64,000 nt of DNA from Methylobacterium amylolyticum (lineage in GTDB: Bacteria; Pseudomonadota; Alphaproteobacteria; Rhizobiales; Beijerinckiaceae), in contig NZ_JAUYZI010000036.1 of assembly GCF_030700245.1 (NCBI RefSeq), positions 1 through 64,000 of the forward strand, given 5' to 3'. Shown here piece after piece: positions 26,797 through 33,827 of this stretch. Positions within the stretch are counted from its first letter, which is position 1, and each line of letters begins with the position of its first letter. Position numbers and translations under genes: made by a program. The notes under the pieces were generated by a model. That model did not search any database, was not told the DNA's origin, and saw nothing but the letters and a program-made list of their open reading frames with translations.

Positions 26797-26827
26797 CGGG
26801 GTTCCGGGGCGGCGCCCCGTGCGCGCC

Positions 26828-27001
26828 TCAGAGCAGCGGCCGGTCGCGGTTCATCAGCCACAGCGCGTGGACCGTGCCCGGCAGCCAGCCGAGGACCCAC
26901 AGCAGGACGTTCAGCAGGAACTGGAGGCCGAAGCCGGTGGTGACGAGCACCGCCACCGGCGGGATGAAGATCGCGAGCAGGATACGGATCAGGCTGGACA
27001 C
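26828..27001 (-). CDS. Pmp3/YqaE family small membrane protein
   Basis: A 57-residue protein starting with GTG at 27001, preceded by a ggag element five bases upstream. It consists of two hydrophobic helices: LIRILLAIFIPPVAVLV and FLLNVLLWVLGWLPGTVHALW. The IPPVAVLVTTGF and LGWLPGTVHAL signatures define the UPF0057/Pmp3 family of stress-induced membrane peptides. In yeast Pmp3 affects membrane potential; the bacterial role is uncertain. Confidence 0.88.
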   Translation of the reverse strand: MSSLIRILLAIFIPPVAVLVTTGFGLQFLLNVLLWVLGWLPGTVHALWLMNRDRPLL

Positions 27002-27033
27002 GGGGACTCCGGACAGGCGGGTCTGAGGGGTTC

Positions 27034-27057
27034 ACCGCCCCAACGAAGCGGGGCGGT
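27034..27057 (-). terminator. Hairpin after the cytochrome gene
   Basis: accgcccc (27034-27041) pairs with ggggcggt (27050-27057) around an eight-base loop, 46 bases past the cytochrome stop on the minus strand. It is likely the transcript end of the cytochrome gene. Confidence 0.5.
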
Positions 27058-27102
27058 TCGCGTTCCCCGGAGCGGGCTCGGCTCCGACCCGGGGGTGCGA
27101 TC

Positions 27103-28674
27103 TCAGTTCCGCTTCGGCGGCACCGTCGCGCCGGGCACCGCGATCGCCTGCTTCTCCGGGTTGCGCACCTGGCTGTAGGCCACGTTGGCGAAGGAGCCGA
27201 TCACGGTCGGCCAGCCCGGGCTGCCGTATTGCGGGTCGTCGCGGCCGACGGCGCAGAAGGCGTCGGTGAGGCCGTTGACGATGTCGTCGTCGCTCGCCCC
27301 GGTCGGCACCGCCTTGATCTGCGGCACGAGGCGGGCCAGCGTCGGCACGAAGTCCTGCATCTTCAGGCCCTTGAGGCTGTCCTGGATGCCGACCTGCTGG
27401 AACGCCGCCTTGAGCTTGTCCTGGGCGATCACGCCGCAGGGCGCGGTGCCCGCGAGCATGGTCTTGGTCGCGGCGCGCGCCTCGGAGGCCTTGTCGCCGG
27501 TCACCACCGGCGCCTTGTTGCCCCAGGAATTGCGGACGTAGTCGGTGACGTTCTTCACCTCGACGTCGGTCATCTGCTGGCCGATGGCGAGCATCGGCGC
27601 GTAGCCGCTCTGGGCGGCCAGCCCGCCGTAGATCACGCGCAGCACCGTCTCCGGCCCCTCGGACTGGACGGAGGTGTTGCCGGCGAGCCCCGGGACCGCG
27701 CCGGGGATGCCCTTGCCGTCGGGCTGGTGGCAGGAGGAGCAGTAGGTCAGGTAGGTCGAGGCGCCCGGCGCGTCCGCGGTGTCGAAGGCGGCGAGGTCCT
27801 TCGGCTTGTAGGTCTGCTTGGCGGGGACCGTGCGCAGGTAGAGCACCATCGCCCGCAGGTCGGCCTCGGGGAGCTTGGAGAGCGATTCCTCGATGGTCTG
27901 GCGCATCGGGCCGGCGGCGACGCCGGGGCGGTCGCCCGGGGCGGTGCCGGTCTTGAGGTAGGTCACCACCTGGTCGTCGGTCCAGGCGCCGATGCCCTGG
28001 TGATCGTTGGGGGTGATGTTGGGGGCGTACCAGCCGTCGATCACCCCGCCGCCGAACCGGCCGGCGAAGCTCGAATTGCCCACCAGCTTGTTCTCGTTGT
28101 GGCACATGGCGCAGTGGCCGAGGCTCTCGACGAGGTAGCCGCCGCGGTTCACCTCGGCGCTCGCCGACGGGTCGGGCTTGAAGCGCTCGTTGGTGAAGAA
28201 CACCGTGCGCCACGTCACCAGCGCCTCGCGGACGCTGAACGGGAACGGGATCTGATTGTCCTTGCGCTTCTCGTTCACCGCCGGCACCGACTGGAGGTAG
28301 GCCCAGATCGCCTTGGTGTCGTCGTCCGTCACCTTGGTGAACCAGCCGAACGGGAAGGCCGGGTAGAGATAGCCGACGTGCTTGCTGTAGCCGTTGCGGA
28401 ACGCCTGCTCGAAGTCGTTGTAGCTGTAGTCGCCGAGCCCCGTCTCCTTGTCCGGCGTGAGGTTGGGGGTCATGATCACCCCGAACGGCATGTTCAGCGC
28501 GTAGTTGCCGGCGAGGTACTTGCCGCCCGGCGCGGTGTGGCAGGCGGCGCAGTCGCCGACCGTGACGAGGTACTTGCCGCGGTCGATCTGGCTCTGATCC
28601 CCCTGCGCCAGCGCGGGCGTCCCGAGAAGGAAGCCGGCGACCAGACCGAACGACAAGACATCGCTGCGTTGCAT
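27103..28674 (-). CDS. Tri-haem c-type cytochrome, exported
   Basis: The 523-residue protein has a signal peptide (SFGLVAGFLLGTPALAQ) and three CXXCH haem sites: CAACH (42-46), CAMCH (188-192) and CSSCH (312-316). This arrangement matches the membrane-associated cytochrome subunit of alcohol, aldehyde or gluconate dehydrogenases. Here no dehydrogenase subunit is adjacent. The C-terminal 130 residues form an extra region with no CXXCH. It may carry electrons from a periplasmic dehydrogenase to oxidases or to the photosynthetic chain. A good ribosome-binding site (ggaggtaac) precedes the ATG. The gene starts 29 bases after the last gene of the bchG operon. Confidence 0.9.
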   Translation of the reverse strand: MQRSDVLSFGLVAGFLLGTPALAQGDQSQIDRGKYLVTVGDCAACHTAPGGKYLAGNYALNMPFGVIMTPNLTPDKETGLGDYSYNDFEQAFRNGYSKHVGYLYPAFPFGWFTKVTDDDTKAIWAYLQSVPAVNEKRKDNQIPFPFSVREALVTWRTVFFTNERFKPDPSASAEVNRGGYLVESLGHCAMCHNENKLVGNSSFAGRFGGGVIDGWYAPNITPNDHQGIGAWTDDQVVTYLKTGTAPGDRPGVAAGPMRQTIEESLSKLPEADLRAMVLYLRTVPAKQTYKPKDLAAFDTADAPGASTYLTYCSSCHQPDGKGIPGAVPGLAGNTSVQSEGPETVLRVIYGGLAAQSGYAPMLAIGQQMTDVEVKNVTDYVRNSWGNKAPVVTGDKASEARAATKTMLAGTAPCGVIAQDKLKAAFQQVGIQDSLKGLKMQDFVPTLARLVPQIKAVPTGASDDDIVNGLTDAFCAVGRDDPQYGSPGWPTVIGSFANVAYSQVRNPEKQAIAVPGATVPPKRN

Positions 28675-28703
28675 GGTCCGTTACCTCCCGGAAAGCGTGT
28701 AAT

Positions 28704-29042
28704 TTAGAGTCGTTTCAGAGCGCGGACGCCCGTGAACGCGCCGTCTATTCGGTTGTTCCCTGAAAGATCTGTCCTGTCCCGCGGCGAACGGCCCTGTCGC
28801 AGCCGCAATCCGAGATCGGCGAGATGGGCGACCAGCCCGGCGAGCAGGCAGCCCGCGACGATCGGCCACCCGGCGCCGGTGAGCGCGGCGCGCAGGGCGA
28901 GCATCAGCGCCGCGCCCGCGGCGAGGTTGGCGACGAGGCCGGCGGAGAGCCGGCGCCGCAGGCCCAGGACCAGCGCCTCGCCGAGGACGCCGAGCAGGAT
29001 CAGGTCGACGATGTGGCCGGAGGCGAACAGCGCGTCCATCAT
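28704..29042 (-). CDS. Small membrane protein downstream of tspO
   Basis: This 112-residue protein starts at the ATG overlapping the tspO stop (ATGA). It has about three hydrophobic helices: IVDLILLGVLGEALVLGL, LVANLAAGAALMLALRAAL and GWPIVAGCLLAGLVAHLADLGL. A hydrophilic tail (SPRDRTDLSGNNRIDGAF) follows. It is not recognised as a known family. Its position as last gene of the bchG-pucC-bchP-tspO unit suggests a role in bacteriochlorophyll or carotenoid membrane biology, which is inference only. Confidence 0.7.
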   Translation of the reverse strand: MMDALFASGHIVDLILLGVLGEALVLGLRRRLSAGLVANLAAGAALMLALRAALTGAGWPIVAGCLLAGLVAHLADLGLRLRQGRSPRDRTDLSGNNRIDGAFTGVRALKRL

Positions 29043-29575
29043 GCCCCCTCGCACGTCCCCCCATCCGCCCCCCGGCCCGCCCGCCCGCCCCGCCGCGGGT
29101 TGAGCCGGACGATGCGCAGGTTGAGGCAGGCGGCCACGCTGACCCAGGCGAGGTAGGGCAGGTTCAGGAGCCCGGCGGCGAGCAGGGTGCGGCCGGTCAC
29201 CAGCATCAGCACGGCGATCGACAGCCACAGCACCGCGACCTCGGCGAGCGCCCAGTCCGGCCGGCGGAAGCGGAAGAACAGCACGCTCCAGGCGATGTTG
29301 AGCACCGCGTTGACGGAAAAGGCGGCGATCAGCAGCCCGCGCGCGCCCGCGTCCGGGGCGGCGTTCCACGCCAGCACCCCGGAGGTCGCGGTGCAGGCGA
29401 AGATGGCGGCCCAGACCGGCCCGAACGCCCAGTCCGGCGGCTTCCAGGCCGGCACCCGCAGCCGGCGGTACCACGCGTCGGTGGTGGTCGCGAGCCCGCC
29501 CGCCACCGCCACCAGCACGGCGCAGAGTGCCGCCACGAGGGGCGGCCCCAGGCCCTGCCCGGTCAGCGCGGTCAC
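29039..29575 (-). CDS. tspO: TspO/CrtK tryptophan-rich sensory protein
   Basis: The 178-residue protein is a TspO/MBR family membrane protein with five helices. Trp- and Pro-rich signatures WYRRLRVPAWKPPDWAFGPVW, NAVLNIAWSVLFF, RRPDWALAEVAVLW and LPYLAWVSVAACLN are diagnostic. In Rhodobacter, TspO (CrtK) binds porphyrins and represses photosynthesis genes with the PpsR/AppA system. The start is GTG at 29575, overlapping the bchP stop (GTGA). The family usually has about 160 residues; the C-terminal Arg/Gly-rich tail is extra. Confidence 0.93.
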   Translation of the reverse strand: MTALTGQGLGPPLVAALCAVLVAVAGGLATTTDAWYRRLRVPAWKPPDWAFGPVWAAIFACTATSGVLAWNAAPDAGARGLLIAAFSVNAVLNIAWSVLFFRFRRPDWALAEVAVLWLSIAVLMLVTGRTLLAAGLLNLPYLAWVSVAACLNLRIVRLNPRRGGRAGRGADGGTCEGA

Positions 29576-30999
29576 GGGGAGACCCAGCGGAACAGGTGGG
29601 CGAGGTCCTTGAAGAAGATCCGCACGTGCGCCACCGGCCTGTTCCGCACGAGCTCCTTGTTCATGTAGCTGTCCCAGGTGAGGCGCTGCACGTCCTTGTC
29701 GCGGCAGATCGAGACGAAGCGCTCGCGCAGGGCGTCGCTGCGGTACCAGACCCACTGCATCATCCCGAGCACCCAGAACACGCGCCCGTGCAGGCGCATG
29801 AACCGGCGCCGGGCGAGTTTCAGCGCGCCGGCCTCCCCCGTCCGCAGGAACACGTCGGCCGCCTCGGCCGAGAGCCGGCCGCCGAGCATCGCGTAGTAGA
29901 TGCCCTCGCCGGAGGCCGGCGCGACCACTCCGGCGGCGTCGCCGGCCAGCAGCACGTCGCGGCCGTTGTCCCAGCGCCGCAGCGGCTTGAGCGGCAGCGG
30001 CGCGCCCTCGCGGCGGACCGTCTCCGCCTCCGCGAGGCCGGTGGCCTCCCGCAGCGCCCGGATCGAGGAGCGCAGGGAGAAGCCCTTGCGGGCGCTGCCG
30101 GTGCCGATGCTGGCGGTCTCGCCGTGCGGGAAGATCCAAGCGTAGAAGTCCGGCGAGTGCCGGCCCTGGTAGTAGACGTCGCAGCGCGCCGCCTCCACCG
30201 CCCCGTCGCCGGCCTCGCCGGCCCGGGGCACCCGGACGATCTCGTGATAGGCGAAGACCTGCCGCATCTGGTCGTGGCCCGGCACCTCGGCCCGGCCCAC
30301 GGGGGAGCAGGCGCCGTCCGCGCCGATCACGAGGCGGGCGCGCACCGCGTGGCGGGCGAGGTCCGCCCCCTTGCCGGTGGTGAACCGGACCCGGGGCGGG
30401 CCGGCATCCGGCCGCTCCAGACCCTCGTAGGCGGCCTCGCGCAGGTCCGCCCCGGCCTCGGCCGCGCGCGCGCGCAGCCACGGGTCGAAGTGCTCGCGGT
30501 CGACCATGCCGACGAAGCCCTCGCCGACCGGCATGTCCACCGTCTTGCCGCTCGGGGCGACCATCCGCGCCGCGCGGATCTTGGCCACCAGCAGCGCGTC
30601 GGGGATCGCGAAGTCGCGGATCAGGCGCGGCGGGATCGCGCCGCCGCAGGGCTTGATGCGGCCGGGCTTGTCGAGGAGCAGGACGCTGTGGCCCGCCCGG
30701 GCGAGGTCGGTGGCCGCCGTGGCGCCGGCCGGCCCGCCGCCGACCACCACCACGTCGTAGATTTTTTCCTCCGCAGCCTGGGCGATCCCTCCCCCCTCTG
30801 CGGGGGAGGGTGGCCCGCGAAGCGGGTCGGGAGAGGGGAGCCCGGCCTCAGAACGAGGCTGAGCCGCCGTGAAGGCCACGGCCTGATCCGGCACCGCCGC
30901 TCCCCTCTCCCGACCCTCGCTCACGCGAGGCCCACCCTCCCCCGCAGAGGGGGGAGGGGGTGCGGCTGCACCCAAGGTGCCATCTTGCGGAGACACCAT
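29572..30999 (-). CDS. bchP: Geranylgeranyl reductase BchP with an in-frame repeat at the N-terminus
   Basis: BchP reduces the geranylgeranyl tail of bacteriochlorophyll to phytyl. The enzyme starts at about residue 80 with the FAD-binding YDVVVVGGGPAGATAATDLA, followed by GGAIPPRLI and HGETASIGTGSARKG. Its 475 residues are some 70 more than usual. The extra part is residues about 14-71, encoded by a palindromic repeat (30787-30960). The ATG at 30999 is chosen because cgaggggaggtaggc forms an ideal ribosome-binding site just before it, two bases after the upstream stop. No other start with such a site lies downstream; in-frame GTGs exist inside the repeat. It is in an overlapping operon with pucC-like, bchG and tspO. 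Confidence 0.92.
   Translation of the reverse strand: MVSPQDGTLGAAAPPPPSAGEGGPRVSEGRERGAAVPDQAVAFTAAQPRSEAGLPSPDPLRGPPSPAEGGGIAQAAEEKIYDVVVVGGGPAGATAATDLARAGHSVLLLDKPGRIKPCGGAIPPRLIRDFAIPDALLVAKIRAARMVAPSGKTVDMPVGEGFVGMVDREHFDPWLRARAAEAGADLREAAYEGLERPDAGPPRVRFTTGKGADLARHAVRARLVIGADGACSPVGRAEVPGHDQMRQVFAYHEIVRVPRAGEAGDGAVEAARCDVYYQGRHSPDFYAWIFPHGETASIGTGSARKGFSLRSSIRALREATGLAEAETVRREGAPLPLKPLRRWDNGRDVLLAGDAAGVVAPASGEGIYYAMLGGRLSAEAADVFLRTGEAGALKLARRRFMRLHGRVFWVLGMMQWVWYRSDALRERFVSICRDKDVQRLTWDSYMNKELVRNRPVAHVRIFFKDLAHLFRWVSP
30787..30960. repeat. Palindromic repeat inside bchP
   Basis: This 174-base element has imperfect inverted ends of about 55 bases: the left end begins ccctcccccctctgcggggg and the right end is its inverse. 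The length is a multiple of three, so the bchP frame stays open. It encodes PPPPSAGEGG at one end and GPPSPAEGGG at the other. A related element lies in the adjacent pucC/lhaA gene at 32334-32534. Confidence 0.9.
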
Positions 31000-31001
31000 G
31001 C

Positions 31002-32567
31002 CTACCTCCCCTCGAAGGCCGGGTTGAGCGCGACGGCCGGCTCGGGCGCCGCATCGACGCGCAGCGCCACGGCGACCGCCACGAGAAACAGGAGCCCCTC
31101 GGCGCAGAACACCGCCGCGTAGGCCTGGACCGGGTCCGGGACGGCGAGGCGCAGGGCATCGACCGCCACCGCGCCGAGGAACCCGCCGCCGCCGAAGGCC
31201 AGACCCTGCGCCGCGCCCCAGACGCCCATGCGGACCCCGCGCTCGCGGGGGTCGCCGCGGCCGGCGAGCGCCATCATCGAGCCGATCGCCGCCACCGCGT
31301 AGGCGCCGTTGGCGAGCCCCAGGGCGAACACCGCCGGGCGCAGGGGGAACTCGGGCCCGAGCGGGCCGCCCCAGGCGATGGCGAACAGGGCGAGCGCCGA
31401 GCCGGCGCAGCCGAGCGCCGTCCACAGCTTCAGCGAGGCCAGGGCGGTGCCGCGGGCGGCGAGCGTGACGCCCGCCACCAGCAGCATCCCGGCGAGCACG
31501 CCGCCGTGCTGGAGGCCGGCGAGCTTGGTGGTGGCGCCGGGGCTCATCGCGAAGACGAGGCCGGCATAGGGCTCCAGGATCAGCTCCTGGGCGCTGTAGG
31601 CCAGCATCGAGATGAACACGAACACCGTGAAGCGCTTCGCCACCGGGTCGGCGAGGACCTGGGCGAGGACGGCGAGGAAGGGCCGCTTCGCCGCGGCCGG
31701 CTCCGGCGGCGGGAGGGGCAGGCGGCGCTCGACCCCCGCGACCGCGAGTGCGGCGACGCAGAAGGCGATCAGCGACACCGCCCCCGACACGGCCACCAGC
31801 CGCGCCTGCGAGAACGGATCGAGGAAATGCCCGGCCAGGGGCGCGGTCAGCGCGAACCCGACGATCATCATCACCCACACGACCGTCGCCGCGGCCCCGC
31901 GGCGGGCGGGCGCGACGCCGCCCGCGAGCAGGACCAGCAGCGAGGTGCCCGCCGCGCCGGCGCCGAGGCCGACCAGCAGGAAGGAGAGGGCGGCGAGCGC
32001 CAGCCCCAGGACGACGTCGGTCGCCGCCAGCGCGGTGCCGGCGGCGGCGCCGACCCCGCCGATGCACAGGGCGGCCATGCCGCCGACGATCCAGGGCGTG
32101 CGCCGGCCGGTCCGGTCGGAGCCGTAGCCCCAGCGCGGGCGCAGCACCTGCACGGCGTAGTGCAGGGCGACGAGCAGCCCCGGCACCAGGGCTGGCAGCG
32201 CCAGCTCCACCACCATCACGCGGTTGAGGGTCGAGGTCATCAGCACCACGACGCTGCCGAGCGCCGTCTGCACGAGGCCGAGGCGGGCGATCTGGAGCCA
32301 CGAGAGGGTTCTGGCGGCGTCACCGCCCGGCTTCCCTCCCCCCTCCGCGGGGGAGGGTGGCCCGGCCGAGAGGCCGGGTCGGGAGAGGGGAGCGCCGTGT
32401 CCGGAGAGGTCGCGCGGCCCCTCTCCCCGCCTGCTGCGCAGGGGACCTTCCCCCGCTCGAAGTCGGGCTTGCCCGACTTCGACAGGAGGCGTGCCGATCT
32501 CGGGCAAGCCCGAGATCTGTCGGGGGGGAGGGGGAGCGGCGGTCGTCCGGGCGGATGGCATACCCAT
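31002..32567 (-). CDS. PucC/LhaA-family transporter with an in-frame repeat at the N-terminus
   Basis: A 521-residue major-facilitator protein of the PucC/LhaA family, equivalent to orf428 between bchG and bchP in Rhodobacter. The membrane part starts around residue 88 (WLQIARLGLVQTALGSVVVL) and continues with STLNRVMVVEL, GYGSDRTGRRTPWIVGG and twelve predicted helices; DILLEPYAG-like EPYAGLVFAMSPG is typical. It helps light-harvesting complex assembly or pigment delivery. Residues about 12-78 are encoded by a palindromic repeat (32334-32534) that carries GPPSPAEGGG, as in BchP. The ATG at 32567 overlaps the bchG stop (TGATG). The only in-frame alternative start before the first helix is a TTG at codon 21, inside the repeat. 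Confidence 0.9.
   Translation of the reverse strand: MGMPSARTTAAPPPPRQISGLPEIGTPPVEVGQARLRAGEGPLRSRRGEGPRDLSGHGAPLSRPGLSAGPPSPAEGGGKPGGDAARTLSWLQIARLGLVQTALGSVVVLMTSTLNRVMVVELALPALVPGLLVALHYAVQVLRPRWGYGSDRTGRRTPWIVGGMAALCIGGVGAAAGTALAATDVVLGLALAALSFLLVGLGAGAAGTSLLVLLAGGVAPARRGAAATVVWVMMIVGFALTAPLAGHFLDPFSQARLVAVSGAVSLIAFCVAALAVAGVERRLPLPPPEPAAAKRPFLAVLAQVLADPVAKRFTVFVFISMLAYSAQELILEPYAGLVFAMSPGATTKLAGLQHGGVLAGMLLVAGVTLAARGTALASLKLWTALGCAGSALALFAIAWGGPLGPEFPLRPAVFALGLANGAYAVAAIGSMMALAGRGDPRERGVRMGVWGAAQGLAFGGGGFLGAVAVDALRLAVPDPVQAYAAVFCAEGLLFLVAVAVALRVDAAPEPAVALNPAFEGR
32334..32534. repeat. Palindromic repeat inside the pucC/lhaA homologue
   Basis: This 201-base element (a multiple of three) starts ccctcccccctccgcggggg like the bchP copy. 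It also holds two perfect hairpins, tcgaagtcggg/cccgacttcga near 32457-32482 and gatctcgggc/gcccgagatc near 32496-32518. The first end is shared with the bchP copy; the internal part differs. Confidence 0.9.
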
Positions 32568-33448
32568 CACGCCCCCACCAGCGGCCGGAGGGCGAAGGCG
32601 GCGGCGAGCATGCCGAGCACGTAGAGGCTCGTGCCGGTGCCGTTGTACCACGCCGCCCGCTCCCGGGGGGCCTGGAGGAAGCGGACCATCAGCGCCGCCT
32701 GTCCCGCCAGCAGCGCGGCCACGATGGCGGCGTGCCAGGGCCGGTCCCAGGCGAAGAGCAGGGCGACGACCACCGCCTGCGGCGCCGCCATGACGCCGCA
32801 GGCGAGGCGGGCGGCCGCCTCCGAGCCGAGCTGGACGGGGAGGGAGCGGACGCCGGTCGCCCGGTCGCCCTCCACCGACTTGAAGTCGTTGAGCGTCATG
32901 ATGCCGTGCGCGCCGACCGAGTAGAGCAGGGCGATCAGCAGCACCCGCCGGTCGGGCATCGCGGCCGCCATCACCGCGGCGCCGGTGAACCACGGCAGGC
33001 CCTCGTAGCAGAGCGCCACCGCCGAGTTGCCCCACCAGCCGTTCTTCTTCAGGCGCAGCGGCGGCGCCGAGTAGATCCAGGCGAGCACCAGCCCGAACAG
33101 GGCGGCGCCGAGGATCCACGGCCCCAGCGCCGCGGCCACGACCAGGGACAGGGCCGTCCAGCCGAGCGCGAGGTAGAGGCCCCAGCGGCCGGGGATGCGC
33201 CCCGAGGGGATCGGCCGGCCCGGCTCGTTGATCGCGTCGACGTGCCGGTCGAACCAGTCGTTGGCGGCCTGGCTGGTGGCGCAGACCAGCGGCCCGGCGA
33301 GCAGCACCCCGGCCGCGATCACCGGCCACTGCCCCTGCGCGGGCTGGCCGGACGAGACCACGCCGCAGGCGAAGGCCCACATCGGCGCGAACCACGTGAG
33401 CGGCTTCAGGAGCTCGACGACGGCACTGGGAGCGGGCGTGGCGGCCAT
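32567..33448 (-). CDS. bchG: Bacteriochlorophyll synthase (geranylgeranyl transferase) BchG
   Basis: The 293-residue membrane protein attaches geranylgeranyl diphosphate to bacteriochlorophyllide. It is a UbiA-type prenyltransferase: TSQAANDWFDRHVDAINEP carries the first Asp motif, and HGIMTLNDFKSVEGDRATG the second. LKPLTWFAPMWAFACG is the typical N-terminus and eight or nine helices follow. The start is ATG at 33448. A perfect PpsR box lies about 30 bases upstream. It heads the operon bchG-pucC-bchP-tspO-small membrane protein. Confidence 0.96.
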   Translation of the reverse strand: MAATPAPSAVVELLKPLTWFAPMWAFACGVVSSGQPAQGQWPVIAAGVLLAGPLVCATSQAANDWFDRHVDAINEPGRPIPSGRIPGRWGLYLALGWTALSLVVAAALGPWILGAALFGLVLAWIYSAPPLRLKKNGWWGNSAVALCYEGLPWFTGAAVMAAAMPDRRVLLIALLYSVGAHGIMTLNDFKSVEGDRATGVRSLPVQLGSEAAARLACGVMAAPQAVVVALLFAWDRPWHAAIVAALLAGQAALMVRFLQAPRERAAWYNGTGTSLYVLGMLAAAFALRPLVGA

Positions 33449-33827
33449 GGACGGAGGCTATCGGCGGCCGCGCGAGTGTCAAGCCAGGATGACAGGTACG
33501 GTCGTCATCGCACCCCGGGTTGTCGCCCGGAACCCGACCGGGCCAGAATGTATTTAGAATATGTCGTGCCCGCCCGGAGCGGCGCGGATCGCGGCCGCGC
33601 GCGGCTCCCCATTCATGCCGCAATGCAGCGACGGCCGGCGGCGACGCTCATCGGGCGTGCGCCGCGCGCGTCGGGCGCTCGTCGGCGTAGCCGCAGCGGC
33701 GCGCGCCGAGCGTTCGCGGCCCGACGGGCCCACGCCCGCGCAGCGCCCGGATCCCGCCGCAGTGCACAGAGCGATCGCCCCGTCTCGCCGCAGCGCCACG
33801 AATCGCGGGGGCCGCGGCGCCCGGCCA
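33449..33827. other. Intergenic region between ppsR and bchG with PpsR box
   Basis: This 379-base gap lies between the ppsR stop and the bchG start, both on the minus strand. It carries the PpsR site at 33477-33494 and an AT-rich island (atgtatttagaatatgtcg near 33548-33566) that could hold a promoter. No coding frame is convincing. Confidence 0.6.
33477..33494. promoter_or_regulatory. PpsR/CrtJ operator before bchG
   Basis: TGT-caagccaggatg-ACA is an exact match to the consensus TGT-N12-ACA, with the extended TGTC/GACA form. It sits 29-46 bases upstream of the bchG start codon, where bound repressor would block initiation. Confidence 0.75.
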
